From: Burkholderiaceae bacterium
GTDB lineage: Bacteria; Pseudomonadota; Gammaproteobacteria; Burkholderiales; Burkholderiaceae
DNA: 34,473 nucleotides
Direction of reading: 5' to 3'
NCBI GenBank assembly: GCA_028871175.1
Contig: JAGWNU010000020.1
Location: forward strand, 1 to 34,473
Shown here: positions 1 to 6,604 of the stretch, piece by piece
Position numbering within the stretch: the first letter of the stretch is position 1
Layout: every line of letters begins with the position of its first letter
Position numbers and translations under genes: made by a program
Notes under the pieces: generated by a model
Told to the model about the DNA's origin: nothing
What the model saw: the letters and a program-made list of their open reading frames with translations, nothing else
Database searches by the model: none

Positions 1-328
1 GCTGGACATGACTTACACCAGCAAGAAGTTCTACGAGGCCAACCCGAAGCTGTCGGCGGCCTTCGTGGCCGCGCTGGACGAAGCCAACGCCCTCATCGCC
101 AAGGACAAGACCAAGGCCGCGCAGATCTACATTGCGCAATCGAAGGTGAAGAGTTCACCGGAAGACGTGAAGAAGATCCTGGACGATCCGGATTCGCGCT
201 TCACGACCACGCCGGTGGGCGTCGCGCACTATGCTGAGTTCATGCAGCGCGTGGGCACGCTCAAGAACAAGCCCGCGTCGTGGAAGGATGTGTTTTTCCC
301 GACGGTGCAGAACCGGCCGGGTTCGTAA
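1..328 (+). CDS. NitT/TauT-type ABC transporter substrate-binding protein, C-terminal part (5' end cut by the window)
   Basis: The reading frame is open from base 2 (Leu-Asp-Met-Thr...) to a TAA at 326-328, so it is the end of a longer protein. The text (SKKFYEANPK, a long Ala-rich helix, then DVKKILDDPDSRFTTTPVG) is typical of the last third of periplasmic binding proteins of the nitrate/taurine/aliphatic sulfonate ABC family. These deliver a small anion or organic ligand to a membrane permease. No permease or ATPase gene lies nearby. The first 12 bases repeat the last 12 of the window, and this piece continues the N-terminal fragment at 33761-34473 in frame. The two are probably one 342-residue protein. 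The ligand cannot be told from sequence. Confidence 0.85.
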   Translation, partial: LDMTYTSKKFYEANPKLSAAFVAALDEANALIAKDKTKAAQIYIAQSKVKSSPEDVKKILDDPDSRFTTTPVGVAHYAEFMQRVGTLKNKPASWKDVFFPTVQNRPGS

Positions 329-375
329 CGCATCACGTACGATCACAACGCGCGGCATCCGCACGGAGGCAGTCC

Positions 376-774
376 ATGGCACTACGCATCGTCCGGCTCG
401 GCGAGCCGCGTTACCCCGATGAAGGCTTGCGCATCGGCACCGTGCGGCGCCCGCCGCGCGGTGTGCCCAAGGAAGCATTCGCCAGCCGCGATTTCTACGA
501 CGTGTGGATGCCGCTGCTCTCGCCCACGCCGGAACTCGTCAAGCAAGCGCTGGCCGCGCAATCCAAGCACGACGAAAAAGGCTGGCAAACCTTCGTGCGC
601 CACTTCCGCGCCGAAATGCGCGACGGCGACGCCGCGCGCCTGCTCGACATGCTGGCGGCGCTGTCCCATCAGACCAATCTGGCGATCGGCTGCTATTGCG
701 AGGACGAGGCGCACTGCCATCGCTCCGTGCTGCGGGACTTGCTGACGGAGCGCGGCGCAGACATCGCCAGGTAA
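376..774 (+). CDS. DUF488 family protein (YeaO-like)
   Basis: A 132-residue cytoplasmic protein of the DUF488 family, whose biochemical role is not established. Recognisable parts are IGTVRRPPRGVPK near the N terminus, DFYDVWMPLLSPTPELV in the middle, and the conserved C-terminal CYCEDEAHCHRSVL, whose Cys/His pattern is the family hallmark. An in-frame extension to 280 exists. I chose the ATG at 376 because GGAGG sits seven bases before it and homology begins there. It lies 47 bp after the binding-protein stop on the same strand and may be co-transcribed, but I see no functional link. It is convergent with the efflux pump that follows. Confidence 0.85.
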   Translation: MALRIVRLGEPRYPDEGLRIGTVRRPPRGVPKEAFASRDFYDVWMPLLSPTPELVKQALAAQSKHDEKGWQTFVRHFRAEMRDGDAARLLDMLAALSHQTNLAIGCYCEDEAHCHRSVLRDLLTERGADIAR

Positions 775-825
775 AGCCGTCGACAGCCGACCGCACCCGA
801 CGCTTGTTGAGGCAGCGCCTCGGCG

Positions 826-1263
826 TCAGGCCAGCGCGCGGCGCGTCGTCCAGCGTGCGCGCAAGTGGTCATACGCAAAGTTGAAGAAGAACGTGTACGG
901 CAGGAACAGCAGCATGATGCCGATGTCGAGCACGAACGCTTCCCACAGGCCCACGTCGAGCCACCACGCCGCCAGCGGCACCAGCATCAGGACCAGACCG
1001 CCCTCGAACAGGCAGGCATGCACCACGCGCACGGCCACGGTGCGCGAAAGCCTGTAGCGACGCTCCACGCGCTCGAACATGGCGTTGAACACCATGTTCC
1101 ATACCATCGCCACCGCGGCAAACATGAGCGTCATGACGCCCATTTCAGCCAACGGCAACGCCATCAGCCAACTAAACACCGGCGCACAGATGAGCATGGC
1201 GACCAGCTCGAACGTCAGCGCATGGACAAGGCGCTCGGCTGGCGTTTTATAGATAACTTGCAT
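826..1263 (-). CDS. PACE family (AceI-like) multidrug/biocide efflux transporter
   Basis: A 145-residue inner-membrane protein with four predicted transmembrane helices arranged as two copies of the bacterial transmembrane pair domain. This is the architecture of the proteobacterial antimicrobial compound efflux (PACE) family, whose founder AceI exports chlorhexidine and also short diamines. Visible signatures are RLVHALTFE at the start, with the conserved Glu in helix 1, VWNMVFNAMFERVERRY at the end of repeat one, and a related block ending in NFAYDHLRARW. The ATG at 1263 is preceded by GGAGG at good spacing, so the in-frame TTG further upstream is unlikely. It is transcribed divergently from the LysR gene, the usual arrangement for aceI and its regulator. 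Confidence 0.88.
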   Translation of the reverse strand: MQVIYKTPAERLVHALTFELVAMLICAPVFSWLMALPLAEMGVMTLMFAAVAMVWNMVFNAMFERVERRYRLSRTVAVRVVHACLFEGGLVLMLVPLAAWWLDVGLWEAFVLDIGIMLLFLPYTFFFNFAYDHLRARWTTRRALA

Positions 1264-1329
1264 TGCAATAACCTCCAATCAACAGGGAGGATTTTCATCG
1301 GTATCAGCCGTCTTATCCAGTTTTTTACT

Positions 1330-1344
1330 ATCGGTTTTTCCGAT
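1330..1344. promoter_or_regulatory. Probable LysR-type operator between the divergent pump and regulator genes
   Basis: A perfect 5+5 dyad, ATCGG-TTTTT-CCGAT, lies in the 91-bp divergent intergenic region. It contains the T-N11-A spacing (T1331, A1343) classical for LysR-family binding sites. It begins 25 bases before the regulator start codon, consistent with autoregulation and with activation of the pump gene on the other side. The assignment is inferred from pattern and location. Confidence 0.5.
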
Positions 1345-1354
1345 ATATTGCACG

Positions 1355-2269
1355 ATGCACCCTCGTCCGGAACATCCGATGCGCCACTCACCCGAAGCCC
1401 TGCTCGCCTTTGCCGAAGCCGCCACGCTCGGTTCGTTCTCCGCCGCAGCCCGCAAGCTGGGCAAGCGCCAGTCGACGATCAGCGAGGCCATCGCCAATCT
1501 TGAAATCGATCTGGGCCTGACGCTGTTCGACCGCAGCACGCGCCAGCCGACGCTAACCGAAGCCGGCCGGGCCATGTTCACGCAGGCGCGTCGCGTGCTC
1601 GACGCCAGCGAGCAGATGGACCGCCTGGCGGCACAGATGGCCGGCGGCCTGGAAGCGCGCCTGACGCTCGTCGTGTCGGACACATATCAGTCCGACCGTT
1701 ACGAGCAGACGCTCGCCACGCTGGAGCAGCGCTACCCCGACCTCGAACTCGAATGCCTGATCGCCGAGCACGAAGATGTGGTCGACATCATCCAACTGGG
1801 CCGTGCCCAGCTCGGCCTGGTCGCAGCGCAGACGGTTTATCCCGCGGACATTGGCGCGGCGGCCATCGCCGAGCAATCAGAGATCGGGCTGTTCGTCGGG
1901 CTGCAGCACCCGCTCGCCCGATATGGCGCGGAGGAAGTTCCGCATGCGGTATTGCGCGAGGCGCGCGAGCTGCGGCTGAACACCTTCGTCGATCCCGTAG
2001 GCCCGCGCGCCAACGCCGCGCCGGTGCGCAGCCCACGGCGATGGTCTGCGCCGAGCTACCTGATGTTGCTGGAGATGGCGGTGCTGGGATTTGGCTGGAC
2101 CGAACTGCCGCGCTGGCTGGTCGATCACTTCGCCGCCGATCGCCTGCATGAGGTGCGGGCACGCGGCTGGCCTCGCCAGTTGCCGGTGGATGTTGTGTGG
2201 TCGCGCCAGCGCCCACTCGGCCAGGCGGGCGCGTGGCTTCTGGAAACGATGCTGGCCGGTAAGGATTGA
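1355..2269 (+). CDS. LysR-family transcriptional regulator, likely regulator of the adjacent PACE pump
   Basis: A 304-residue regulator. Residues about 10-68 form the winged helix-turn-helix (ALLAFAEAATLGSFSAAARKLGKRQSTISEAIANLE, read in pieces), followed by the linker helix and a periplasmic-binding-like effector domain (LTLVVSDTY...). Length and order are normal for the family. A second possible start is the ATG at 1379; neither has a strong ribosome-binding site, so the N terminus is uncertain by eight residues. It is divergent from the AceI-like gene. By analogy with AceR/AceI it should sense a pump substrate and activate the pump, but this pairing is inference. Confidence 0.9.
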   Translation: MHPRPEHPMRHSPEALLAFAEAATLGSFSAAARKLGKRQSTISEAIANLEIDLGLTLFDRSTRQPTLTEAGRAMFTQARRVLDASEQMDRLAAQMAGGLEARLTLVVSDTYQSDRYEQTLATLEQRYPDLELECLIAEHEDVVDIIQLGRAQLGLVAAQTVYPADIGAAAIAEQSEIGLFVGLQHPLARYGAEEVPHAVLREARELRLNTFVDPVGPRANAAPVRSPRRWSAPSYLMLLEMAVLGFGWTELPRWLVDHFAADRLHEVRARGWPRQLPVDVVWSRQRPLGQAGAWLLETMLAGKD

Positions 2270-2281
2270 GCGTCGCTGCTA

Positions 2282-3154
2282 CTACTCTTCCAGCCGTTCG
2301 ATGATCAGGTGCGAAAGGCGCGCCGTCTGCTCCTTCGACAGCGAAAACTCCACCCCGAACGACACAAACCCGGCTGCCGACGCGCCGTGCACCGGCGACC
2401 CGCTGGCAACCCGCCCCGAGATGGAGAAATCTTCCTGCTGCCCGTCCACATAGGCGCTGAAGTCGAGGCAGAGAGGATCACCAGGCTGGAACGACGCATC
2501 GGCACTCTGCACGAGCGCACCGTTGAGGCAGATGTCGCGAATGACCGCCACGCGTTTCACGGCCGAGGCTGCCTGCCCTTCGGCACGCAGCGTCGCGCCG
2601 ATGCGCACCTGGACGCGCTTGGCCTTGCGCAGTTGCACCTTGTGCACCTTGGTGGGCATGGCCAGCACCAGATAGGGCGAAGGAAACTGCCCCATCGCAA
2701 CCACGCTGGAAAGCATGCTGACCACCGCTCGCCCTGAGAATCCGCGCAGCAGCAATACGTCGCGCACTTCCGGGCGCAGCGTGCGCTTCGCATCGGCGGG
2801 CTGCGTGATAAAGAGCGCCTCTCCTTCGATGTAACCGATCAGGCGGCAAGGCAAGGCCGCGCGCGACGGCGCAGACTTCTCCTGCACCTGCAGGACGGTA
2901 CCGATGGACAGGCCGGTGGCGCCCAGGCGTGGCTTGGCCTCAGCCGTTTCGAGCGGGGCGCCGGATACCGCGTCGCCCGATGGGTCGGCAGCCAGCACGG
3001 GGCCGTGCTGGAACAGCAGCCGCGCATCTTCGGCAACGGGCACGATGGCACCAGCCGGCAGCAGCAGACGACCCGCGCCATCGGCCAGGGCAAAGGGCAG
3101 CGGTTGGCCAATCGGTACGTCGTCCTGCGTCAGTTGCCGCGTGGGGTGGCTCAT
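2282..3154 (-). CDS. YcgR-like PilZ-domain protein (flagellar brake type c-di-GMP effector)
   Basis: A 290-residue soluble protein. Residues about 12-60 form a small N-terminal module (IGQPLPFALADGAGRLLLPAG) often seen in c-di-GMP-associated proteins. Residues about 80-170 look like the YcgR N-terminal beta domain, and residues 175-285 are a PilZ domain. The c-di-GMP binding elements are RKAKR (176-180, fits RxxxR) and DICLNG (207-212), where the usual Ser of D/N-x-S-x-x-G is Cys209. Such proteins slow flagellar motors or act on exopolysaccharide enzymes when c-di-GMP is high. I chose ATG 3154; the longer in-frame start adds 26 residues without similarity. It is convergent with the LysR gene (12-bp gap). 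Confidence 0.82.
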   Translation of the reverse strand: MSHPTRQLTQDDVPIGQPLPFALADGAGRLLLPAGAIVPVAEDARLLFQHGPVLAADPSGDAVSGAPLETAEAKPRLGATGLSIGTVLQVQEKSAPSRAALPCRLIGYIEGEALFITQPADAKRTLRPEVRDVLLLRGFSGRAVVSMLSSVVAMGQFPSPYLVLAMPTKVHKVQLRKAKRVQVRIGATLRAEGQAASAVKRVAVIRDICLNGALVQSADASFQPGDPLCLDFSAYVDGQQEDFSISGRVASGSPVHGASAAGFVSFGVEFSLSKEQTARLSHLIIERLEE

Positions 3155-3300
3155 GTGGGCGCAATATCGTGTCGTTGAAAGCCGGGGTACATGCTTCGGC
3201 TGGCGTTCCTCGCATTTTGCAACAACGGCCAACGGACGGACAACGCATCACACCGCCACGCTTCCCCTTCTCTGACACGTATCAACATCGGGCGATTGCA

Positions 3301-3690
3301 TCAGCCGCCCAGCGCGACGGCTTCGATTTCCACGGCCACCCCGCCATGCAGTGCGGGCACCGGCACCACGGCGCGCGCCGGGCGCGTGTCGCCGATCCAA
3401 TCACGATAGAGCGCATCGAAGGCGGGCCAGTGCGTCTCCATGTCGGTCACGTACACGCGCACCTGCACCAGGCGGGAGCGGTCGGTTGCGGCAGCGGCCA
3501 GCACGGCGTCAAGATTGGCCAGCAACTGCCGCACCTGCCTTTCGAACGACGCGGCAACCAACCGCTCACCGGCCGCCGTGACGGGAATCTGCCCTGCTAC
3601 AAACACGAATCCGTTGGCGCAGACCGCGTGCGAATAGTGCCCGGCAGGCGGACGCAAGTCGGGTGCGTTCAGGTAGCGGGCGCCATTCAT
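3301..3690 (-). CDS. RidA/YjgF family enamine/imine deaminase
   Basis: A 129-residue member of the RidA (Rid) family. RidA proteins form trimers that hydrolyse reactive enamine/imine intermediates such as 2-aminoacrylate, released by PLP-dependent serine/threonine dehydratases. Visible features are YSHAVCANGFVFVAGQIPV, the catalytic-type Arg in RPARAVVPV near residue 104, and the C-terminal acidic residue in VAVEIEAVA. The start at 3690 gives the normal family length; the upstream in-frame extension is not homologous. It lies 106 bp downstream of a PLP dehydratase on the same strand, the enzyme class that generates its substrate, so the two probably work together. Confidence 0.88.
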   Translation of the reverse strand: MNGARYLNAPDLRPPAGHYSHAVCANGFVFVAGQIPVTAAGERLVAASFERQVRQLLANLDAVLAAAATDRSRLVQVRVYVTDMETHWPAFDALYRDWIGDTRPARAVVPVPALHGGVAVEIEAVALGG

Positions 3691-3796
3691 ACGGTGGACG
3701 CCGTCCCGGGGTGCGTCATCCGTCCAAGGCGATGCCAGTGGCCGAACACCATCCGGGCGGGATGCGTTGCTGCCGCACCGAGCCCGCGCCCCATGC

Positions 3797-4765
3797 TCAT
3801 GCCGCCTCCAGCACAAGCCTGGAAAACAGCCGCAGATCCACGTTTCCGCCCGACACGATCACGCCGACGCGCTTGCCGCGCACATCGACCTTGCCATTCA
3901 ACGCTGCGGCAGCGGCCAGGCAGCCGGTGGGTTCGACCACGGCCTTCATGCGTGACGCAAAGAACTGCATGGTACTGACGAGCTCCGCATCGCTCACGGT
4001 GACGATGTCCTCGACCAGCTCGCGGATCACCGCAAACGTGTAGCCGCCCAGATGCTGCGTCTGCGCCCCATCGGCCAGCGTCTTCGGCGTGTCGATATGG
4101 ACGATCTTGCCTGTGCGAAAGCTCTGCTGGCCGTCGTTGCCAGCCTCGGGCTCCACGCCGATGATCCTGCACACGGGGTTCAGCGCGCGCGCCGCCGTGG
4201 CGCAGCCGGAAAGCAGCCCGCCGCCGCCCAGCGGAGCCAGCAGCACGTCGAGCGGGCCGGCCTCTTCGATCAGTTCCTTGGCTGCCGTGCCTTGCCCCGC
4301 CATCACATGCGGATGGTCATACGGCGGGATCAGCGTCAAGCCGTGTTCCTCGGCCAGCTTGCGGCCGATGGCCTCGCGGTCTTCGGTGTAGCGATCGAAG
4401 AACACCACCTCGCCGCCATAGCCGCGTGTCGCTTCGACTTTGACGACAGGCGCATCCTTGGGCATGACGATGACGGCGCGCATGCCCAGCAGCCGCGCCG
4501 ACAGCGCAATCGCCTGTGCGTGATTGCCCGACGAGAACGTGATCACACCCGCTTTGCGCTGCGCCGGCGTGAACTGCGACAGCGCGTTGTACGCCCCGCG
4601 AAACTTGAACGCGCCCATGCGCTGGAAACACTCGGCCTTGAAGAACAACTGGGCGCCGCACATCGCATTGGCGATGCCCGAGGTCAGGACGGGCGTCTTG
4701 TGGGCAACACCTTGCAGGCGCGCGTGGGCGGCAACGACGTCGTCGTAGGAGATCGGCAGGCTCAT
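3797..4765 (-). CDS. PLP-dependent threonine/serine dehydratase family enzyme
   Basis: A 322-residue fold-type II PLP enzyme. The internal aldimine lysine is K54 in AFKFRGAYN. Other marks are FSSGNHAQAIA (substrate loop), and LGGGGLLSG, the glycine-rich loop holding the PLP phosphate. It resembles the short threonine dehydratase / serine racemase / threo-3-hydroxyaspartate dehydratase group and has no C-terminal ACT regulatory domain, so it is more likely catabolic than the isoleucine-feedback enzyme IlvA. The exact substrate (L-Ser/L-Thr, D-amino acid or hydroxyaspartate) is not decidable here. Its start overlaps the regulator stop as ATGA (4762-4765), so it is translationally coupled, and a RidA gene follows. 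Confidence 0.88.
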   Translation of the reverse strand: MSLPISYDDVVAAHARLQGVAHKTPVLTSGIANAMCGAQLFFKAECFQRMGAFKFRGAYNALSQFTPAQRKAGVITFSSGNHAQAIALSARLLGMRAVIVMPKDAPVVKVEATRGYGGEVVFFDRYTEDREAIGRKLAEEHGLTLIPPYDHPHVMAGQGTAAKELIEEAGPLDVLLAPLGGGGLLSGCATAARALNPVCRIIGVEPEAGNDGQQSFRTGKIVHIDTPKTLADGAQTQHLGGYTFAVIRELVEDIVTVSDAELVSTMQFFASRMKAVVEPTGCLAAAAALNGKVDVRGKRVGVIVSGGNVDLRLFSRLVLEAA

Positions 4766-5403
4766 GCAGGATTCTCGGGAAGGTAGGTGTAGACGGTGGA
4801 GCGCGCCACGCCCAGTGTTTGCGCGACTTCGGTCAAGGCGCGGCGCAGGTTGAGCAGGCCGCTGGCGGCCAGCTCGCGCATGGCCTCGCGACGCTGGTCC
4901 AGCGTCATGGCCATGGGCGTGGTGTTGCGCGCCGCTGCAAAGCGTTCGAGTGCATCGCGCACTTCTTCCACACGACGCGGCGCCAGCGATTCCGGCACGG
5001 GGGGCGCCGCCACATCGATGCGCATCAGTTGCGTGAGGCTGGCCGTCATGGCGCTGAGCATGGACACGTCCATGTTCAGGCAGATGGCCGCCACGTAATC
5101 GCCACGGCTGTTCTTCAACCCGATCGACGTGCTCTTGGCCGGTCGTCCGTCGGGAAACCGGTTGGCATAGTTTTCGATGACTTCCGGGAAGTCGGGATCG
5201 GCCATGCGCGCCAGGCCCATCTCGGTGGCGGCATCGCCAGCCCGACGGCCGGACAGGTTGTTGGCGATGGCCACGACGGAATGGTCCGGCTCCGTCAGGT
5301 CGTGCAGCACGACCTCCACGAGCGGCGCCAGTGTCTTGCCCAGCGCCTCGATGATCTTGCGGCCCTCGCGCAGGAGGAGGTGGTTTTCTTCAGCCAGTGT
5401 CAT
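4762..5403 (-). CDS. YheO/DauR-type PAS plus helix-turn-helix transcriptional regulator
   Basis: A 213-residue regulator. Residues about 10-120 form the YheO-like PAS domain (VEVVLHDLTEPDHSVVAIAN, then STSIGLKNSRGDYVAAICLN). Residues about 160-208 form the family C-terminal helix-turn-helix (LRRALTEVAQTLGVARSTVYTYL). Relatives such as DauR of Pseudomonas control D-amino acid use. Here it heads a unit with a PLP dehydratase (ATGA overlap) and RidA and presumably controls amino acid deamination in response to the substrate. A promoter-like element with a symmetric GTCAA/TTGAC dyad lies directly before the start codon and suggests autoregulation. The leader would be very short. Confidence 0.85.
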   Translation of the reverse strand: MTLAEENHLLLREGRKIIEALGKTLAPLVEVVLHDLTEPDHSVVAIANNLSGRRAGDAATEMGLARMADPDFPEVIENYANRFPDGRPAKSTSIGLKNSRGDYVAAICLNMDVSMLSAMTASLTQLMRIDVAAPPVPESLAPRRVEEVRDALERFAAARNTTPMAMTLDQRREAMRELAASGLLNLRRALTEVAQTLGVARSTVYTYLPENPA

Positions 5404-5411
5404 GATGATGA

Positions 5412-5440
5412 CGATATGTCAATTGTTGACGTTTCGTCAA
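5412..5440 (-). promoter_or_regulatory. Promoter with embedded operator of the regulator-dehydratase-ridA unit
   Basis: Read on the minus strand there is TTGACG, a 17-base spacer, then ATATCG as a weak -10. The spacer contains a perfect dyad GTCAA-CAA-TTGAC (5418-5430). The half-site GTCAA/TTGAC also overlaps the -35 box (5436-5440), giving half-sites spaced 18 bp apart on one face. The predicted transcription start would fall within a few bases of the ATG at 5403, so the message may be nearly leaderless. These are pattern-based inferences. Confidence 0.42.
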
Positions 5441-5454
5441 TTCCGCATCTTCAT

Positions 5455-5580
5455 CATCGGCTCGTATGGCCGTCGGCTTCGGCCGGTGACGACCACGCGC
5501 GCGCCTTTCCCTGCGAATGCCTGGGCGGCTGACCCTCCGATGCTGCTGTTGCCGATAGCCACCGGCCATGCCCAACCGGG
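5455..5580 (-). pseudogene. Probable remnant of a short-chain dehydrogenase/reductase N terminus
   Basis: In one minus-strand frame, 5562 to 5479 reads VAIGNSSIGG then SAAQAFAGKGARVVVTGRS. This closely follows the first beta-alpha-beta unit of short-chain dehydrogenases: the glycine-rich dinucleotide loop, then an Ala-rich helix, then G-A-x-V-V-V-T-G-R. The glycine motif is degraded (IGNSSIGG where TGxxxGIG is expected), and the frame continues only about 15 unrelated residues before stopping. No NAD-binding or YxxxK region follows. I read it as debris of a lost gene rather than a working protein. Confidence 0.4.
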
Positions 5581-5967
5581 AGTCCGACCTTGGCGTAGTG
5601 GCGGAGGTGTTTGCCCTCCCACTGCGGCATCGCTGCTTGCACACGGTGAACTGATGAAGCAGCGCACGGCAGACCCACGCGAGCCGAATGTGCTCTACGT
5701 CGGCAGGCGCAGCGCCGACGGAGACGGCCGCCTGCTCCGGTGGTGGCTCGGACAGTTGCGCCAGCCGCAGCTGGTCAAGGGCCTTGTGCAGGGCATCGAC
5801 ACATGCGCCGAAACCTCGCCGGGCCGCCTGATCTTGCCTATGCTGAAGCGACGCTGGCACCGCAGCCTGCAACGACGCAACATCTGCCTGCCAACTGTTG
5901 CGAAATGATCAATGTTGATGCGTTTGTCCTCAGACAAACCCTTGGTCTGGTCAACGCGTACTGTCAG
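5581..5967. other. Intergenic stretch without a supported gene
   Basis: Open frames exist on both strands here, including one of about 80 residues from 5655 on the plus strand and one of 160 residues on the minus strand. None shows a recognisable domain, a good ribosome-binding site, or an amino acid composition like its neighbours. Together with the dehydrogenase remnant this looks like decayed sequence. Confidence 0.5.
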
Positions 5968-5996
5968 TTGACGTTATTCGGTCACGCACGTATCTC
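5968..5996 (+). promoter_or_regulatory. Sigma-70-like promoter for the small secreted protein gene at 6020
   Basis: TTGACG at 5968-5973, a 17-base spacer, and TATCTC at 5991-5996 give reasonable -35 and -10 boxes. Transcription would start near 6003, leaving a short leader with GAGGG shortly before the ATG at 6020. Confidence 0.42.
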
Positions 5997-6019
5997 CGTG
6001 CCTCGTTGAGGGTCTCGAC

Positions 6020-6523
6020 ATGAAATTGTCTGCGTTGATGTTTTCGATGGGCGCGCTGGTGATGGGCTCGGCGTTTGCGCAGGGCACGACGGCGCCCGCC
6101 ACCGCACCGGCCGCAGCGCCCGCCGCTGTCCATGCGGTCTGCAAGGACGGCACGCCCTACACCGGCGCAACGCTCAAGGGCGCCTGCCGCGGCCATGGCG
6201 GCGTCGACAAGAAGGCCAGCGCCGCCAGCGCACCGGCCGCGCCCGCGGCTGCACCCGCAGCACCCGCGTCCGCCAAGCCCGCACCGGCCACCACTGCGGC
6301 ACCGATGCCGGCGCCGGCCCCCGCCAAGCCGGCAGCCGCTGCACCGGCGAGCGTGGCCCCAGGCGGCGGCGCTGACAAGGTCTGGGCCAACGCCACCACC
6401 AAGGTTTATCACTGCCCAGGCGATCGCTACTACGGCAAGACCAAGCAAGGTGAATACATGACCGAGGCCGACGCCAAGGCACAAGGCATGCGCCCGAGCC
6501 GCGGCAAGGTCTGCACCAAGTAA
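6020..6523 (+). CDS. Secreted Ala/Pro-rich protein with an N-terminal DUF3761-like motif
   Basis: A 167-residue exported protein of unknown function. Residues 1-20 are a signal peptide (LMFSMGALVMGSAFA, cleavage after AFA). Residues about 38-65 (CKDGTPYTGATLKGACRGHGG) match the short DUF3761 motif with two cysteines. Residues 66-120 are a low-complexity Ala/Pro/Lys linker of the kind that spans periplasm or cell wall. The C-terminal 45 residues (VWANATTKVYHCPGDRYYG, then GEYMTEADAKAQGMRP) form a compact module with two cysteines, found at the end of many small betaproteobacterial exported proteins. A strong terminator follows, so it is probably a single-gene unit. Confidence 0.8.
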   Translation: MKLSALMFSMGALVMGSAFAQGTTAPATAPAAAPAAVHAVCKDGTPYTGATLKGACRGHGGVDKKASAASAPAAPAAAPAAPASAKPAPATTAAPMPAPAPAKPAAAAPASVAPGGGADKVWANATTKVYHCPGDRYYGKTKQGEYMTEADAKAQGMRPSRGKVCTK

Positions 6524-6546
6524 GGTCATCCAGAAGCACGCTATGC

Positions 6547-6584
6547 ACGCCGCGGCCCACTCCGGGTCGCGGCGTCTTCCTTTT
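6547..6584 (+). terminator. Rho-independent terminator after the small secreted protein gene
   Basis: ACGCCGCGGCCC and GGGTCGCGGCGT pair over 12 positions (one G-U pair) around a 5-base loop, followed by CTTCCTTTT. It begins 23 bases after the stop codon at 6523. Confidence 0.7.
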
Positions 6585-6604
6585 CCGCCGCACCGCCGTA
6601 CCGC

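Noticed and set aside
155-478. Long open frames antisense to the binding-protein and DUF488 genes, and many like them across the window
   Set aside because: High GC gives long chance frames; they are Arg/Ala/Pro-rich, lack domains and ribosome-binding sites, and lie opposite genes with clear homology.
799-827. Two-part stem (GACGC...GCGTC around GAGGC...GCCTC) between the convergent DUF488 and PACE genes as a terminator
   Set aside because: It has no T-tract on either strand and overlaps the PACE stop codon; too weak to call.
5655-5908. Plus-strand frame of about 84 residues in the gene-poor gap
   Set aside because: No recognisable motif, no ribosome-binding site and a composition rich in Arg/Leu/Gln typical of noncoding frames.
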